Part shown: positions 49,545 to 61,297 of the stretch, one piece after another
Numbering within the stretch: position 1 is the stretch's first letter
How the letters are laid out: each line of letters opens with the position of its first letter
NCBI RefSeq assembly: GCF_036588685.1
Contig: NC_086382.1
Location: 63,918,010 to 63,982,009 of the forward strand
DNA length: 64,000 nt
Reading direction: 5' to 3'
Source: Mytilus trossulus
Taxonomy: Eukaryota > Mollusca > Bivalvia > Mytilida > Mytilidae
Notes under the pieces: generated by a model
The model's input: the letters and a program-made list of their open reading frames with translations, nothing else
Database searches by the model: none
What the model was told of the DNA's origin: nothing
Program-made: the position numbers and the translations under genes

Positions 49545-50150
49545 CAGGAGAAAGCAGTCCTATTTTCAGAATTTTTGGAATATTTCCTTTTCAGAATATG
49601 GTGGTAATGAGTTGAGTGAGGGCGGACAAGACATTATCTCCAGCATATATGAAATGTTCAATAGTTATATTATGGTAGTCTACGGATTTTTGTCTATTGA
49701 TTGTAGATATCGCTTTGTGGACATCATTTTGCATGACAGGGCGTATCGATTCTTGGTCTACCAGTTTGCAGATATTGCTAATGTCCATTTCCACTTGGGA
49801 GAGATTACTCAGGATTGCTGAAATCTCCTTCTTGTAGTGTAGTCCGGGTATAGAAGTGTTCTTAAAATCCCTCTGTGACTTTGTCTCCCAAGAATGTGGC
49901 GCCGCTAACGTTTGTATTCTGTATGTGATCAATTTTCTTCCTGTGCTTCTTTTGGACTAGTTTGTGAAAGACCTCCATCTTTCTTCCATGATACTCTCTT
50001 TTTCTGCCTCCAGTTGTCTTGCTACTGCTATGGGCACTGCTTTCCTAAATTCCCCTTTTCCTTGCTTTTTCCTGAGTGTTAGACGTTTTGTGGGGTCGTT
50101 TGGTCTCCCACCTTTTTGTCATTCATTGTACGTAATCCGTTTTTCCTCCA
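49545..50150 (-). pseudogene. LINE 2 linker and RT start
   Basis: An open stretch 49591-49932 includes VHKAISTINRQKSVDYHNIT and YAGDNVLSALTQLITTIF. It then runs through one stop to ILKIGLLSPVFK, which ends exactly at the TTAA insertion. Upstream is a basic, Glu-rich helix (VARQLEAEKESIMEER) between endonuclease and RT. Confidence 0.65.
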
Positions 50151-50335
50151 AATAAAATTGAGAATGGAAATGGGGAATGTGTCAAAGAGACAACAACCCG
50201 ACCAAAATAAAAAAACACAACAACAGAAGGTCACCAACAGGTCTTCAATGTAGCGAGAAATTCCCGCACCCGGAGGCGTCCTTCAGCTGGCCCCTAAACA
50301 AATATATACTAGTTCAGTGATAATGAACGCCATAC
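50149..50335 (-). repeat. Penelope-like 3' tail inserted in a LINE
   Basis: Nearly the exact reverse complement of 25050-25235. It lies between the endonuclease and RT parts of the decayed LINE at 44455-50990, so it inserted after that LINE. Confidence 0.7.
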
Positions 50336-51004
50336 TAAGCATTCTTTATGTCACCATTCCATACTTTGAGCTTTGGTCTCGATTACTAAATTGTTTTATA
50401 TCCTGATGAACTTTGTGATGCTGTTGTGAGTATATCATTCACCCGCTCAATTACTTCTTGTGATTTTAATGAATCTGTAATCATGGATTCTTGCAGTTTC
50501 AACGCTTGATTGTCTGTTATTGCTTTATACACATCATTGTCTACCTTGTCTCATTTAATTTTGAAATTCGGAGGGCTTTCTTGTTCATATCAAGTTTATC
50601 ATGATTTCAGTTCATACTCATACTGATTTGATAATGGTCAGAGGCGTTGGTTTTGCATTTGAGGATTGATTTTACCGTCTCTAGTATGTCTGGTGTTAAG
50701 TTTAGAAAATAATATCCCTTCGAGTTGATGAGCGTATTTCCAATGTTGTCAAATATCAATTCAATTTCATTTCTAAATTTTCTTCAGGTACTCCTTTCTC
50801 TGGTACGTTGGTTTTCCAGTGTTAAGGTCTTCATTAATGTCTCCACCTACATGTGAGTACTGATGTATTTCGGCATATCTCGGACAGTTCATCTACGCAC
50901 TCTTGATATTCTATTTGATGGTTTTTGCTCCCGTTTGATTATAAGTACACGCTAACAACCAATATTTGCCTAACTGCGTTCTCAAGGATGACTAAAAAGG
51001 AGAC

Positions 51005-51445
51005 GAAAGTTACCAAAGCTAAAATTTTATTACTACATACAATATTATTTTATTACTAGAATTTCTGTTTTCTCATTGGCTAAAAACAAAAGGAATTGTT
51101 TTTTGGAAAACATGTATATCAGAAAAAATGATGGAGTTAAATACAACATTTTATAGATTTTGGGAAGATTACAGGCACCTTAATAGCTATTTTACTAGGC
51201 AATGTCTTCATGTATATTTGTACGATATAGGCTCATACTATCTTGAAAATTTTCGTTGTCCCTTTTCAGTATAATTTTGCAACCGCCCTTCAAAAGCAGA
51301 TTTTATATCTTGTTTAAATATTTAAATTGAGTCCTGTATGCTTTTGAACTTTGTATTTTAGTCGAACGTTAACTTTTTTATACCAAGCGTCACTGATGAA
51401 GTTTATATATACAAACCCGCTTCTGGCCTATCAAAGTAAAAGTTT
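51005..51445 (+). repeat. Dispersed repeat C, uninterrupted copy
   Basis: Aligns with both halves of 21385-22330 without the central insertion and ends in ribozyme remnant 7. Confidence 0.6.
51386..51430 (+). ncRNA. Hammerhead ribozyme remnant 7
   Basis: AGCGTCA followed by a perfect CTGATGA core. Stem II is an AT run, the second core strand is CAAA and the cleavage site is TTC. The only copy with an intact first core strand, but the second is broken. Confidence 0.55.
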
Positions 51446-51583
51446 GGTATCTTTTATCATTTCATTTTATATTTTGAGCAAATACTAGAAAATTGAAAAT
51501 GAAGAAAAAAAAGTCATATAATAAAACAAGTTGACTCTTGATATCAGTTGTTCATTAAGCATAAAATGTCATATATTCTCCAA

Positions 51584-54500
51584 AGGAGTATATTCAGTAA
51601 GACCCCTTTTTGGCCCCAAAATATAGCAGTTTTACAAAATTGTGAAATTGTAATCATTTTGTTATCTATTGGAAATTAGAATGCTTCTGTTATATTAATA
51701 TAGGCTTTTTTGACAATACAATGTACGTATATCGGGTACTAGCATCATTAAGTCATGTTAAATTACTAAAATCTTCACAATTTGAGCATTTTAGTTATTT
51801 TTTAGACGGTTTCCATATTAAATGAAAGTGGCCGCATTCGTGTTCATTCATAATATTGAAATGTAAGTTGTATTTTGATGATAATACATAACATTTACAA
51901 AGTTTGAGGATGAACACGGATGCGGCCATTTTCATTTTTGACAAAAACCATCTGAAAAGTGACGTTTTTTCGCATATTTGATAGATTTTTTCATATTTAA
52001 AGGGAAAATTCGCGATTTTTCACTTTTCATCTTATTATGTTCATAAAACCATAAAAAAACACATTCACCAAGTTTTATTTTGATATGAAATCAAATAAAG
52101 GAGAAAATTGGGAATTATTAATTTTATTTCTTGAAACTTCCTGACTTATGTGACGTAGTTTAAGTATTTGATGCATGCCGGGAGTGAAAATATCTCATTT
52201 AAGTCTTGTTCGTTTACCATCTCATAACGCGATTTAAAGCGCATCGACGACTTTTGGTGTAGCTATTAACCAACGAAAAATAAGTGATAGCCATGCAACT
52301 TTTAAAATTAGATCGTGTGGATATTTTAAAACGAATTTTAATAATAAAATTAATTCATACAATAAAACATTTTTATGATTTATTCTACAAATACTTTAAA
52401 CAAACATATGAAATTGACATGATCAATAGTGTAATAAAAATACACGTTTGTATTCTGACATTTTTGCTTCATTCCAGCAAACATTTTCACTTGCTTGTAC
52501 GGTGGAAATAAAATGTGTATTGTTTTGTGACACCTAAAGAATGTTGAGTGCGTCGGTTAACTCAAGGTAATTAAAGGATTAGCATTATGTAATTCTAATT
52601 CTTTGATCCTCATTCAGTGAAATCTAGGCGTCACGGCTTACTGGCTGGAAGGTGTGATCAACATTTCGTATGAATTGAAAACGGGAGTCAGTCAAAGTTT
52701 TAGACACAGAAATCAAGGACTTATATAAACGTCCCTGCAGAAATGTAAAAAAAATGAAAAAATAATTAACGGGAATAATAATGTCGCACAATAACTGGAT
52801 AGCTATTGTATATTTTTATATTTTGCTTAAGCATGATAAGATCACTTTTAAATGAATTATGACTTTTGATATTAATTCAGTAATGATAAAATACTTAATT
52901 ATTTTAATTGAAGTATAAATTCATAAATAAAAATAGCCTTCTAATCACGAGTGTATAAACTAAAAATTGTACTATCTTAGATTAGAATCGGCAGCCTTAA
53001 ATATTTCAAACAGATCATTAACAATTGCAATTATATAATTAAGTCCATCCAAAGTAATCTTTAATTACCTATTTAGGAAGTAATGTTTTCATCAAAATAT
53101 TTCAAATCTCACAACGCACGAATACTTCAGATATTTGATAATTTTTGAAAAAAATTGACAGAAAATTTAAGAATCTTTTTGGAATGGAATCGAAATTTAC
53201 GAACATATATGCTCTTCAAGTGTGAAAAACATCAACAAAATTTATACATAATCAGGAATGTCCTGAACAAAATAGTCTTCGTCTCACACCGTAACTATAT
53301 CGGGCCCAACTATATATAATACTTTAGCTATTTGACCAACAATGTATAAAAAAAAACCAGAACGAATTTAATGTCATCTTTCCCTATTGTTTCATGTTAT
53401 AAGTCTGTTTCAACTGGCAAGAATACCCATAAAGCGGACAAGCAGTTTGTTCTTTAAATTGCTGTCATTGACTATCAAGAAAGAAAATAAATCCCGAAAT
53501 TGATTTGAAACTTTGATACTCTATAGTGTTCCTGGAAAACATTCACATCCCTTAGGAAATTACATGTAACAGCACTCCATCTAGTCCTTAGTGGCATGTT
53601 ATAAGTCCTTAGTGCACTAAGGACTCCTTAGCAGTGTTTATACGCACCCGCGTACATATAACATGCATGTCGGAACAATTGTGATGATGACGAATTTCTT
53701 CCTTTATTCGAGAACAATCTAATTGATATATAAATGTTCATAACTTCGATTAGCCAAAGAAAGTTATATATCGACCTGTATTTAAATCTCTTCTTCTTCT
53801 TCTTTTGGTATACAATAGTTTTTCGACATTTGATGATAACATACTGTTGGCATACGTGGACTAGTCTACTAACAAAACTTTTACCCCAATTTACACAAAA
53901 TGTATGTTTCTTTCTTATGTACAATGTATACATGTATATATTTGAATTTTCGCTATAGTTCCGTAACTTTTTATCCTGGCGTATATACGAATGGTCGAAA
54001 GTGCGTATATTTTTTTAAATCAAAATTTCTGGTATGGTCCGATCTGTCCTTCACCATTGACAAAAAATATGTACATGTATATAGATTTTTATTTCATCAA
54101 ATCTGTCGTTTATTTCTAGGTATTGTCTATATTTTTTTAAATAATTTTCTTTACATCAGAAATGTTATTCATAAACAAGCGTATGAGTTTAGTAATGACT
54201 AGTATATAATATCACTTTCGGACACGCAAGATAGAGATGCATATTATACACTTAATAGTTCAAAATGGAAAGTTATAAGTTATCGGCCGTGTACACTGAC
54301 CAATACCCTAAGAGGTGAAACGATGCATGAATTTGCAACTCGACAGGAAATCGCTTGAATACCTGGACGTGTCACACCCCCTGCAATACCTTTGGGAGTA
54401 ATACCTTTAGCCATGCAGGTGATCAGTGGAGCGAAGATCCTAATTTATTTGAATAAAGTTTATTACATAAAAGAATTAGGAACTAATTAGATTTCCGAAA

Positions 54501-55068
54501 ACAATTCAAGTTTCACGGAACACTTATTTATGATTTGAAATTTTTACTTTTTAACTAATTTCAATATAATCATTATTGTTAAAAATAACAGATCATGGTT
54601 ATTAAAAAAAAAGATAAGAAAATTTTCCGTATCAACTTAGTTATAGTTAACTAGTTGGATAAAACAACCGTACGATTGACAAGATATCGACACGCAATTA
54701 CGACTACATCGGGTAATTGTAGTTTTGGTTCTTGGACATGTCTTGGGTGCAAATCGGAGAAGGTAACAAAATGACCGACCGGAGAGAATTGATACTCTAA
54801 ATTTAAAATCGATGGTGATCTCTTATCTAGCAGAATAAAACTTTAATATTCATGAATTTGAGCATTTTTATACAGAATGAACATAATATCATTTTTTGAT
54901 TTTTTTGTGAAGTTTCCTTTTAAGCTTGAATCGGAGCTATTTTAATGACTCAATCAGTTAAAATCTTTTACAAATCAATTAAAATAGACACTTGTGTCCA
55001 AAATTCTTCGTTAGATAGACCTGAAATTTGAGGCCAAAATCGGCCTTTACCGGACCTACTCCTTTAAT
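51584..55068. mobile_element. Possible 3.5-kb element with imperfect inverted ends
   Basis: The left end AAAGGAGTATATTCAGTAAG aligns with the complement of the right end (AAAGGAGTAGGTCCGGTAAA) and similarity continues for about 40 nt (TTTTTGGCCCCAAAAT against ATTTTGGCCTCAAATT). No transposase frame inside and no clear target duplication, so this may be two related repeats in opposite orientation. Confidence 0.35.
52100..54840. other. AT-rich interior without recognised genes
   Basis: Open frames up to 101 codons, none with a known motif. A perfect 22-bp palindrome lies at 53604-53625. Confidence 0.5.
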
Positions 55069-55473
55069 TAATGAGTTATATGGGTTCCTTTATGTTATTT
55101 TATAACTTGTTGTCATTTTTCCTGTTTTTACTTTCTTAAGCTGTAAAAAAGGTTACTTACTTACTGAAATGTCCATGATAAAAAGTAAATGGTATGAACA
55201 TGTATCATTACAAAATCTATACAAAAACTAGTAAACCTATTAAATCATCTGCATCATATTGTTATATAGTTTTTACCAGATATAGGTTAGAGATAAATCA
55301 GTATGGTTTTATTTAACACACCACATTTAGCACTAACCATATAACAATGCATTTCGTTTCAGTTATCGTTTGTAGTTAGAAATTGACAAACAATTGTTAC
55401 AAAAACTGCATGAAAACAAAGAAATCTTCAATCTACAAGTCTGCCAACTCGAACTAGTTGTTTAGTTTTGTCT

Positions 55474-55873
55474 TCATTCGTCAGCTTTTCCTCTATTTGT
55501 TTTATCCACCACTGCATATGTCTGATCTACATGTAAACCAGACATCTCCATATCTTGTTCGCTATTTTTCTGTACGTCCAAAGGAGAATCATCTTTAACA
55601 CTGTCAGATTGTTTCCCTTTATCTACCACGGCATATTCATTATTGCTATTGTCAAAGGTAGATATATGTTGTTTTTGGTTGTTCGATACACCAAAGTTGA
55701 CGACCGGTTCCTTTTCTAAATCTACCATATGGTAATTACCATCCTCCATTACATCTTGTTGATCTGCAGAAACGTATAGAATGTTATCCTTTAGTTCGCC
55801 GTCATTAGAATCAGGATCATTGCTGTCATGCGCAATTTGTTTTTCTATTTTTGTTCTCTTCTTTGATCTTTGC
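55474..55873 (-). CDS. Copy 2 exon 5: cytoplasmic tail with tyrosine motifs
   Basis: A 400-nt last exon entered in phase 2, with stop TGA at 55474-55476. Basic start (RQRSKKRTKIEK), then [23 protein letters not shown] and QTYAVVDK. Compared with copy 1, YYNTV becomes NYHMV and YTVI becomes YAVV, so Yxx[V/I] spacing is kept while flanks change. The segment [17 protein letters not shown] is identical in both copies, the most conserved part of the protein. Confidence 0.85.
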
Positions 55874-58800
55874 CTTCAATTTCAAATTAAATTGTACTGT
55901 CATAAATGATTAATAAACAAAAATAAAAATATAGAGTATAAAGTACAAAGGAGGTTACTTATATGTCAGCTTTTATATAAACGGACATTAATATCCCCGT
56001 TAAGGTAAAAGCTTTGACGAGGACTCTCTGATTATTATTTGTTGTATCTTTAATCGTTTGGTTAGGTGCTTTTTATACTTTGTATATATCAGATAAATCA
56101 AGTTATTTTCAATTTTGTTTACAGTCTGTTTTTATATAGTGCTATTACCCCCACTATCAAAGGTCAAGTTTCATATTACAAACATCAAACATTTTAAAAA
56201 TTTCAACGAATTCAGTATTTGTTTTGGGTTAAAAAATTGACAAACAATCTGAATTTACATTTAAAATCAAAATTAAATTTGATTTACATTTACACATTTT
56301 TTGGTTTCCCGTTTTCGGAGATTTGATGATAATTTTTGAGTAATGAAATAACAATAGTATTTTTTTTTACAGGATAGTATGTCAGCGTCCGTATACAGTT
56401 CCGTTTAGAATGTTTAAAATATGATCACATTTGATAAATGTTCCGGTTTCTTATTTTCGGAGAATTTATCTAAGTTTTGTTTTTATCAAAATAACATTTT
56501 CTGTATGCTCTGGTCATGAAGTTTTGTCAGTTTAGTGTTATTTGTATCTTTGTGTTGTTTCAAATAGATAAATATCAAATAAAATATGTTGCTCCATGAC
56601 TAAAATATATATGAAAATCATTAGATTTCCTGTTTTGTCACTCTAATTAAAATTAGCCAATTGCAACTAATATATACCATGATCATGAGATGACCATGTT
56701 GACCTTGACTGCATTTGATTAAGAATTGCATAAAACATAGACAGTGGCTATGGAAAGTTCATATATGAAAATTTCGTTGATTAATTAGTAAAAATATTAA
56801 GAAAGACAAGCAAAAGATACCAGAGGGACATTCAATCTCACGAATAAAATAAAACAAAATGACAAAAATTATAAACAAGAAAAGAAAAAGCGACAAAAAA
56901 AAAAGCAACACGAACCTTAGGTTCTCCGGAAGGGTAAGCAAGTTCTGCAACAGTTATTGCTCATGTTAGTACAAGAAAGTACAAGTCTTGCACAAGGAAA
57001 CTATTAAACCAAGAGTTGCAAATGGTGAAGTTGAAATCATCCCTTCGTAAATTTTATGGATGACATCACGAGTTTGTTTACCGTTATAGAAAAACCGTTT
57101 CACAGATGATATCGGATATGTTCCTTATGCCGTTACTACATTACCTTTTATATTTCACGAATGTGACCTACTCAATTAGACTATTTACCGGATTTGTAAT
57201 AACATAAGCAACCCGATGGGTGCCACATGTGGAGCAGAATCTGCTTACCATTCTGGGGCACCTGAGATCACCCTAAGTTCTTGGTGGGGTTCGTGTTGCT
57301 TAGTCTTTAATTGTATATGTTGTGTCTTCTGTACGATTATTTGTTTGTTTATATTTCTATTTTTAGCCATGGAGTTGTCAGTTTATTTTTTATCAATGAG
57401 TATGACTCTACCTCTGTTATTTTTCGTCCCTCTTTCAATCAAACCTGGTAATAAGTCAAATTCTGAAGATCACATTCATGACAAGGGAACGGGATTGTAG
57501 TAACGACAGAAGGAAAATCAACTTGGTAGATTTATAGTATATTGAATATGATGACACTTGAAACAAAATATCTGACATTTTCCTAACGGTTATCAACGTA
57601 CGGTCTAAGAAAAGTACTTATTAGTAAATGCTTAACGTACAGTTTGAAATATTGAATACACAGTCTGGACAAACATGATAACTTAATAATCATTACCATG
57701 ACCCACATGATTGGCTGGTTATTTCCCACAACCTTTCTATTAATTTGACGGGAATGAACAGTGTAAGGTAACGTATGCTTTACAAATAATCGTGAGCCTG
57801 CAGATCATTAAAAACTTTAAAAAAAAACATATTTGGGAAATGGGATTTACTGCCGATACAATTTCTTGTTGACAGCTTGATTGGGAAACATGTATAAGGC
57901 GACCAGTTGTCAGTATTTCGGTAATCAAAATGATTTATTTCAACGTTTTACTGATTTCAGGTTATAAGAAATTTTCTTTTTTTTCAAATCCTGCTCGTAC
58001 ATGTTATGATCCATCAGTATTTATTAATGAGTGACCCTATTTTTCTTTGATTGCATCTGATGAAGGATAACCACAGTTAAGAACAGAAACCAACAAACAC
58101 AGTACGTCCATTTAAGTGACATAAATATCATAGTTAGTAAATGCAAATATAGACTTATAATGAAGTAATGTTATATGCAATTACCTTGTACAAAGTATTA
58201 TCAATAGAATAGCTATAATCACAAGCACTCCTCCTGCACCTGCTCCTATATGGATGTACATGTTTGTATCCTGATCTGTAAAATGAGACATTGCAAACTA
58301 TTCCTTTCGACTTAAATATCATATAAAACCATGTTGTCAGTATTATTGTTTTGCAACTATCAAGGCAGTAAAAACAATAAATTGTATGTCTTTCGAAAGC
58401 TTCGTTTCCTTTGATTATTAAGGTCGCATATAAATAGGCCAAAACAAAATACTCATGATTAGGTTTAACAACAATCACACGTTTATCAGAAAATAGTTTT
58501 TTCTCTCACACTTGTATTGATACATTAAATTCAGATTGGCATATATATTGTTTTGTTTATATCATATAATGCATACTGACTGTATTTGTTGTATAAAGTT
58601 ATCAAAGGTATCAGGATTATAATATGTTTGTTATGAAGTATGGAGAAGTCAATATTCGAAGAAATAATTGATATGTGTGTATTTTGCTTCAAACTCATAT
58701 TAACTATATCTTTAAAATAATTTACATTACCATCGTCCTCTTTATTATATCCTTTCGTTGTTACAGTGAACGTTTCATGATTATCATTAGTATCTGTTAT

Positions 58801-61297
58801 CGATGCAATTTCTTCCTCTTTATCGTATTCTTTCGTTGTTGCAGTGGACGTTTCAGCATTCTCTTTAGTGCCTGTTGTCAAAGCCATTTCTTTGGTAGAT
58901 AGTTGTCTGTGTTTATAGTGTGTCGTTGCTGATGTATGCGTTGTATTCATCTTATTTGCCTCTTCAGGATCATCACAGTGTAAGTTTAACTGTACATTGG
59001 GACCACCCTGCAGATGATCTAATAGAAAAAACTAAATTTGTTGAATCACAATAAGTTTAAAAAAGCAAGTTGAAATTAAAAACAAAAATTACGTTTTTGA
59101 CCGTCTTTAGTCATATGAAACTCTCAATATGAATTAGAAAATGTTTCTGCTCCACTATAGAGTAACCGAATCATTGGATTTCGGACTTTTTAATCTAGAT
59201 TGAACAGCATGTGTGATAATTTACCAAAGTAAATGAAACAAAGAGATGACACTGTGTTAAAGGTTTTCGAGAAAATAAAGAACTTCAAAATCATAATTTT
59301 TTAAATTGGGTCATTTTGATTTTCAGTTATTTTGCAATGCATATTTTAATCACTCTTTCAAATTTATATCCAAAAAGGTGCAATGTTTTTATAATTTCAG
59401 ACGAAAGTGTGGATATACATAAATCGCAGCGAAACTGACAATGACATGAGCAAAACGAAAGAAAAAGATAGGTTCATATCCCAAAACATAAAAAACAAAG
59501 ACATATCTATTCAAACCACACTACATTTGGGGGTTAAAGATGAATAAAATCATATCAAAGACAATGAAAAAATTCCAATAATTCTCCGGTCATTATTGGA
59601 TATTCATCGTGGGAGGTTAATTAATGTGTATAGTCCAGTTTCAAATATTAATTCATAGTTGATGTTTTACTTAATATCTTTACTCATGTTTTGTAGGAGA
59701 TTCGCTTGACTGTTTTTTTCAACTTGATAGCTCATAAGATAACAGCCCACTACAAGATATGTCTCATTTTTCGTATTCTTGCAAATGTCATTTACATTGG
59801 TGTAAAACTCAGCAAATACACCACTTCAAGTATTTGTATTAATTTTGCCAGGAATCGAACAGAGATCTCTTGTACTTACTGTTCACACGCTTGACGCTAC
59901 ATCGGTGTGTTGCCTAATCAATTAAATGATTAATTGATAATAAATAAATATAAGCTTTTAAATAATAGACAAATCAGCACCAAAAACTTACCCAGACGAA
60001 GTTTTTAAGTTTTATTTACACATAGTAAATATAAATGCCAACTTTCGAAATATGCCAAATTAATATCCCTTCATGACTTAATTTCTGAGATATTGTAGTA
60101 TGATGTTTCGAGTGCAAACTTATCATTTCACATAATTATTATTATCAATGATTTTTCGAAAGAAAAAACATAATAACCTTCAAAATAATGTTTTTATCCG
60201 GTTTTATTTCAAAATATTGTTTAAAACTGCATAGGCTTTGAGGTAAACACCATTATGAAGGTTGGATGCGAATATGATTTGATAAACATATATAAATATT
60301 GGTAACATTGAGTCCAAAAGGCAAGTTTTCCACTCCAACATGCACGTATACATACAGAAAAGTGTTTTAGTGCTTACTTTCTTCCAATTTGTATATAATA
60401 TTCTTGAATTAGAATACGATTTATTGCGAACAAAAAAATATGCTTATCATTTAGCTAAGAACAGAAAACCTAGTCCTTAAAATACTGAAGTTCCTTTTTG
60501 TATTTGTATAGAACTGACTAAGTCGCAGTTTGGTCTTTATGTTACATCGTAGAGCAGAATCTAATTTTCAAAACGTGATATGAAATTCTGTCATAATTTA
60601 GATCATATTTATGAAAAAAAAGAAATATTCTCCAACTGGCTCAAATTTCTTGACACCGCAGTATATTGCTCGTAATTATCTATGTATGCTACACGACTTG
60701 TTCATTCTCGTTATCAAAAGTCTTTCGATTTATTACCGATTCGAAGATGATAGCGAGTTTGTTATGCTTATCACTGGTGATATTGCATAAACAATCCGTT
60801 ACATTAGAACGCGTGTATATGTCCCTATGCTATATCGTATAGTCTTTCGGGTAATCGATAAGAACGCATCATATATTTTATTCAATATGCAATATTAAAC
60901 TTGAACATACTTCTATATATCTGCATACAGTATCCTCTGGTAAAATTGCCTTTAATAATACTCGATTTCAGTTCAATAACATCATCATTTTGTAAATTTG
61001 TTACTCTAGTACCAGTACCGGTGGAACATTGAATGGGGTAACTATTTTTTTTTGTTCCTGCTGCTTTAAGATAATTAACATCAATCGCTAGTCCACAGTT
61101 CGGTAACTCTGGGGCGGATCTAGTCAGTGCTGACCATTTTCTGATAGATACCGAATAACTGCCCGCATTATCTTTTAGACTGACACGACAAGTACAATTA
61201 GCCTTCTGTTTCCTTACACGTACAACTACACTGTCAATCAAGTAACTTCCGTCAACATTGTTTTGAACTGCGTGGTCGTCTGTACACATGTCTGCCA
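55474..61297 (-). CDS. Receptor-like single-pass membrane protein, copy 2 (four exons found)
   Basis: Paralogue of the gene at 25321-34766. Exons in transcript order: 60911-61297, 58731-59018, 58185-58275, 55474-55873. All junctions are GT-AG with the same phases as copy 1, and all are open. Ectodomain, transmembrane and tail exons have the same functional lengths as copy 1 (387, 91, 400 nt). The stalk is 288 nt instead of 129. The signal-peptide exon is missing from the visible model: sequence similarity to copy 1 intron 1 stops near 61620, where a foldback element begins. The gene may have its first exon beyond this, may use another one, or may be 5'-truncated. Likely role as for copy 1: a surface receptor with a tyrosine-based cytoplasmic tail. 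Confidence 0.78.
56798..56960 (-). repeat. Dispersed repeat B, copy 4 (intron 4 of receptor copy 2)
   Basis: GATACCAGAGGGACATTCAA, then a Lys-like A-rich run, CACGAACCTTAGG and GGAAGGGTAAGCA in order. Confidence 0.55.
57160..57440 (+). repeat. Dispersed repeat B, copy 5 (intron 4 of receptor copy 2)
   Basis: Same order as copy 2: ATTTACCGGATTTG, GTGCCACATGTGGAGC, TTGGTGGGGTTCGTGTTGC, CATGGAGTTGTCAG, CGTCCCTCTTTC. It lies about 200 bp from the inverted copy 4. Confidence 0.6.
58185..58275 (-). CDS. Copy 2 exon 4: transmembrane helix
   Basis: A 91-nt exon with acceptor tttacag/AT and donor ACAAG/gtaatt. It encodes DQDTNMYIH, then [19 protein letters not shown], then C-T-R. Length, phase and the GAGAGG motif equal those of copy 1. 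Confidence 0.85.
58731..59018 (-). CDS. Copy 2 exon 3: expanded Thr-rich stalk
   Basis: A 288-nt phase 1-1 exon, with acceptor ctattag/ATC and donor GATG/gtaatg. After the shared start (DHLQGGPNVQLNLHCDDPEE) it holds a Thr-rich insert (NTTHTSATTHY) and then two related units, TKENAETSTATTKEYDKEEE and TNDNHETFTVTTKGYNKEDD. Copy 1 has one such unit. The Thr-rich stretches could be O-glycosylated and make a longer, mucin-like stalk. Confidence 0.75.
59019..60910. other. Intron 2 of receptor copy 2
   Basis: A degraded A-rich segment at 59400-59520 may be an old repeat B. 60520-60790 is inverted relative to copy 1. No exon seen. Confidence 0.5.
60911..61297 (-). CDS. Copy 2 exon 2: extracellular domain
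   Basis: An intact phase 1-1 exon of 387 nt, with acceptor atttaag/TGG and donor AGAA/gtatgt. It encodes ADMCTDDHAV near the start, [21 protein letters not shown], and YCMQIYR at the end. Six cysteines are placed as in copy 1. Codons after 60911 in the open frame are intron read-through and should not be counted. Most differences from copy 1 are substitutions in the first half; framework residues and cysteines are kept, as expected for a folded domain under constraint. Confidence 0.8.

Larger units (their letters stand above)
44455..50990 (-). mobile_element. Decayed LINE 2 split by two later insertions
   Basis: Transcript order on the minus strand: endonuclease (about 50990-50340), Penelope-like tail insertion (50149-50335), linker and RT start (50150-49545), TTAA element copy B (46286-49541), rest of RT (46285-45474), C-terminal region (45474-44455). 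The endonuclease has VGGDINEDL (50826-50852) and ASDHYQI (about 50630). The RT catalytic box reads CADS in place of (Y/F)ADD. Confidence 0.75.

Noticed and set aside
53628..54202. Overlapping 100-residue frames as genes
   Set aside because: They are aromatic-rich frames typical of AT-rich DNA, on both strands of the same region, without motifs.
55474..55749. Receptor tail tyrosine motifs as ITIM or ITAM
   Set aside because: The -2 position is Asn or Gln, not the hydrophobic or Ser residue of an ITIM, and the spacing between YxxV/I motifs is too long for an ITAM. Described only as Yxx-hydrophobic.
58531..58950. 139-residue frame as a gene
   Set aside because: Its ATG is inside stalk exon 3 and its end runs through the intron after the donor at 58730.
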